From Chloroflexota bacterium (GTDB lineage Bacteria; Chloroflexota; Dehalococcoidia; UBA3495), in NCBI GenBank assembly GCA_022576105.1, contig JACZRM010000121.1:1-5851 (forward strand): DNA of 5,851 nt, written 5' to 3'. Made by a program: the position numbers and the translations under genes. The notes under the pieces are model-generated. The model searched no databases. It was not told the origin of the DNA and worked only from the letters and a program-made list of their open reading frames with translations. Shown in pieces: positions 4,970-5,851 of this stretch; the stretch's first letter is position 1; each line of letters opens with the position of its first letter.

Positions 4970-5047
4970 TACGGTCAGGCCCGGCAGACAGTGGCGACGC
5001 CGCCAATATCCCGCAACCGCCAAGCTCCCGCGACAGACAGAAAATAT

Positions 5048-5851
5048 ATGAAACTATACAACACCTTGACCGGCCAGGAAGAGGAGTTCGTTCCTGCCGA
5101 CGGGAACACCGTCAAGATGTACATCTGCGGAGTGACCCCTTATTCCTCAACTCATGTCGGCCACGCCCTCAGCTACGTAATTTTCGACGTCTTGCGCCGT
5201 TACCTGGAACACATCGGCTACCAGGTGCAGCACGTTCAGAATTTCACCGACGTGGACGACAAGATAATCCTGCGGGCCCGATTGGAAGGCATCAGCGAAG
5301 ACACGCTAACCGAGCGGTACATCGACGACTTTTTCAGCACCATGGACGCCCTGAACATTCAGCGCGCTCATGCCTACCCCAGAGCCACTCAGGAAATCCC
5401 CGGGATCATCAAGACGATCACGGGCCTCATCGAACAGGGATACGCCTACCCGGTTAGCGGGAACGTCTATTTCCGGGTTAAACAGAAGCACGACTACGGC
5501 AAGTTGAGCCACCGCACCCTGGAAGGCATGATTGCCGGCGCCCGAATTCAGGTGGACGAAGAGAAAGAACACCCAATGGACTTTGCCCTTTGGAAGGGGG
5601 CAAAAGCGGGCGAACCCTCCTGGGACAGCCCCTGGGGACCGGGACGCCCCGGCTGGCACATTGAATGCACCTCAATGGCGCTGGACCGGTTGGGCGACCC
5701 TCTGGATATTCACGGCGGCGGGCAGGACCTGGTCTTCCCCCACCACGAAAACGAGATTGCCCAGAGCGAAGCCTACACCGGACGGCAGCCCTTTGCCCGC
5801 TACTGGGTACACAACGGTCTGCTGCAACTGGGTGAAGACAAAATGCGCAAA
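5048..5851 (+). CDS. cysS: Cysteinyl-tRNA synthetase, N-terminal part (cut by window end)
   Basis: This class I aminoacyl-tRNA synthetase activates cysteine with ATP and charges tRNA-Cys. The first 268 codons are present, and the frame runs off the window. The signatures are [14 protein letters not shown] (27-40, containing the HIGH motif as HVGH), NFTDVDDKI (65-73), [13 protein letters not shown] (199-211) and [22 protein letters not shown] (221-242). Expected zinc ligands C27, C207, H232 and E236 all fit. The KMSKS motif begins at residues 265-268 as KMRK, with Arg for the usual Ser, just where the sequence ends. The ATG at 5048 is 78 bases after ispF and lacks a clear Shine-Dalgarno. The related ligase MshC is an alternative, but [14 protein letters not shown] and the gene order favour CysS. 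The C-terminal tRNA-binding domains are outside the window. Confidence 0.93.
   Translation, partial: MKLYNTLTGQEEEFVPADGNTVKMYICGVTPYSSTHVGHALSYVIFDVLRRYLEHIGYQVQHVQNFTDVDDKIILRARLEGISEDTLTERYIDDFFSTMDALNIQRAHAYPRATQEIPGIIKTITGLIEQGYAYPVSGNVYFRVKQKHDYGKLSHRTLEGMIAGARIQVDEEKEHPMDFALWKGAKAGEPSWDSPWGPGRPGWHIECTSMALDRLGDPLDIHGGGQDLVFPHHENEIAQSEAYTGRQPFARYWVHNGLLQLGEDKMRK

Overview
The window looks like a chromosomal segment of a Chloroflexota bacterium, probably of the Dehalococcoidia or SAR202 type. This is an inference from three things: the gene order PIN/TRAM protein - ispD - ispF - cysS, a lipoprotein with the Pro/Thr-rich linker style common in that phylum, and a small helix-turn-helix/coiled-coil protein ending in a WWRF motif. 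No rRNA or other strong phylogenetic marker is present.

The left third (about 1-2020) is read on the minus strand. In transcription order it holds a promoter (1989-2018), a predicted secreted lipoprotein (1932-1186), a decayed tRNA-Thr copy (1098-1025), a hairpin terminator (972-1014), a small HTH/coiled-coil protein (about 723-367) and an intact tRNA-Thr(UGU) (101-27). About 220 bases, from the terminator through the tRNA to the last codons of the lipoprotein gene, occur twice (1-224 and 1001-1221), about 997-999 bases apart. The two copies have decayed in opposite ways. Copy 1 keeps the working tRNA and a perfect TATAAT box but only a short, stop-containing tail of the lipoprotein gene. Copy 2 keeps the complete lipoprotein gene, but its tRNA has lost one base of the anticodon stem and its -10 box has changed. 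The HTH gene lies between the copies and has an imperfect palindrome just upstream that could be its own operator.

The middle (about 2020-2646) has no convincing gene. It holds the divergent promoters, a 63-base cloverleaf-like inverted-repeat element (2171-2233), a perfect 14-bp tandem duplication (2301-2328) and a short palindrome (2434-2449).

The right half (2647-5851) is a plus-strand housekeeping operon: a YacL-type membrane PIN/TRAM protein, IspD and IspF (two enzymes of the MEP route to isoprenoid precursors), and the first 268 codons of cysteinyl-tRNA synthetase, cut by the window edge. Gaps are 7, 36 and 78 bases, so co-transcription from a promoter near 2537-2565 is likely. The operon is ordinary. 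The accessory interest lies in the duplicated tRNA region, the small DNA-binding gene between the copies, and the cloverleaf element. I see no evidence for a larger undescribed system such as CRISPR, a toxin-antitoxin pair, or a transposon with a transposase.
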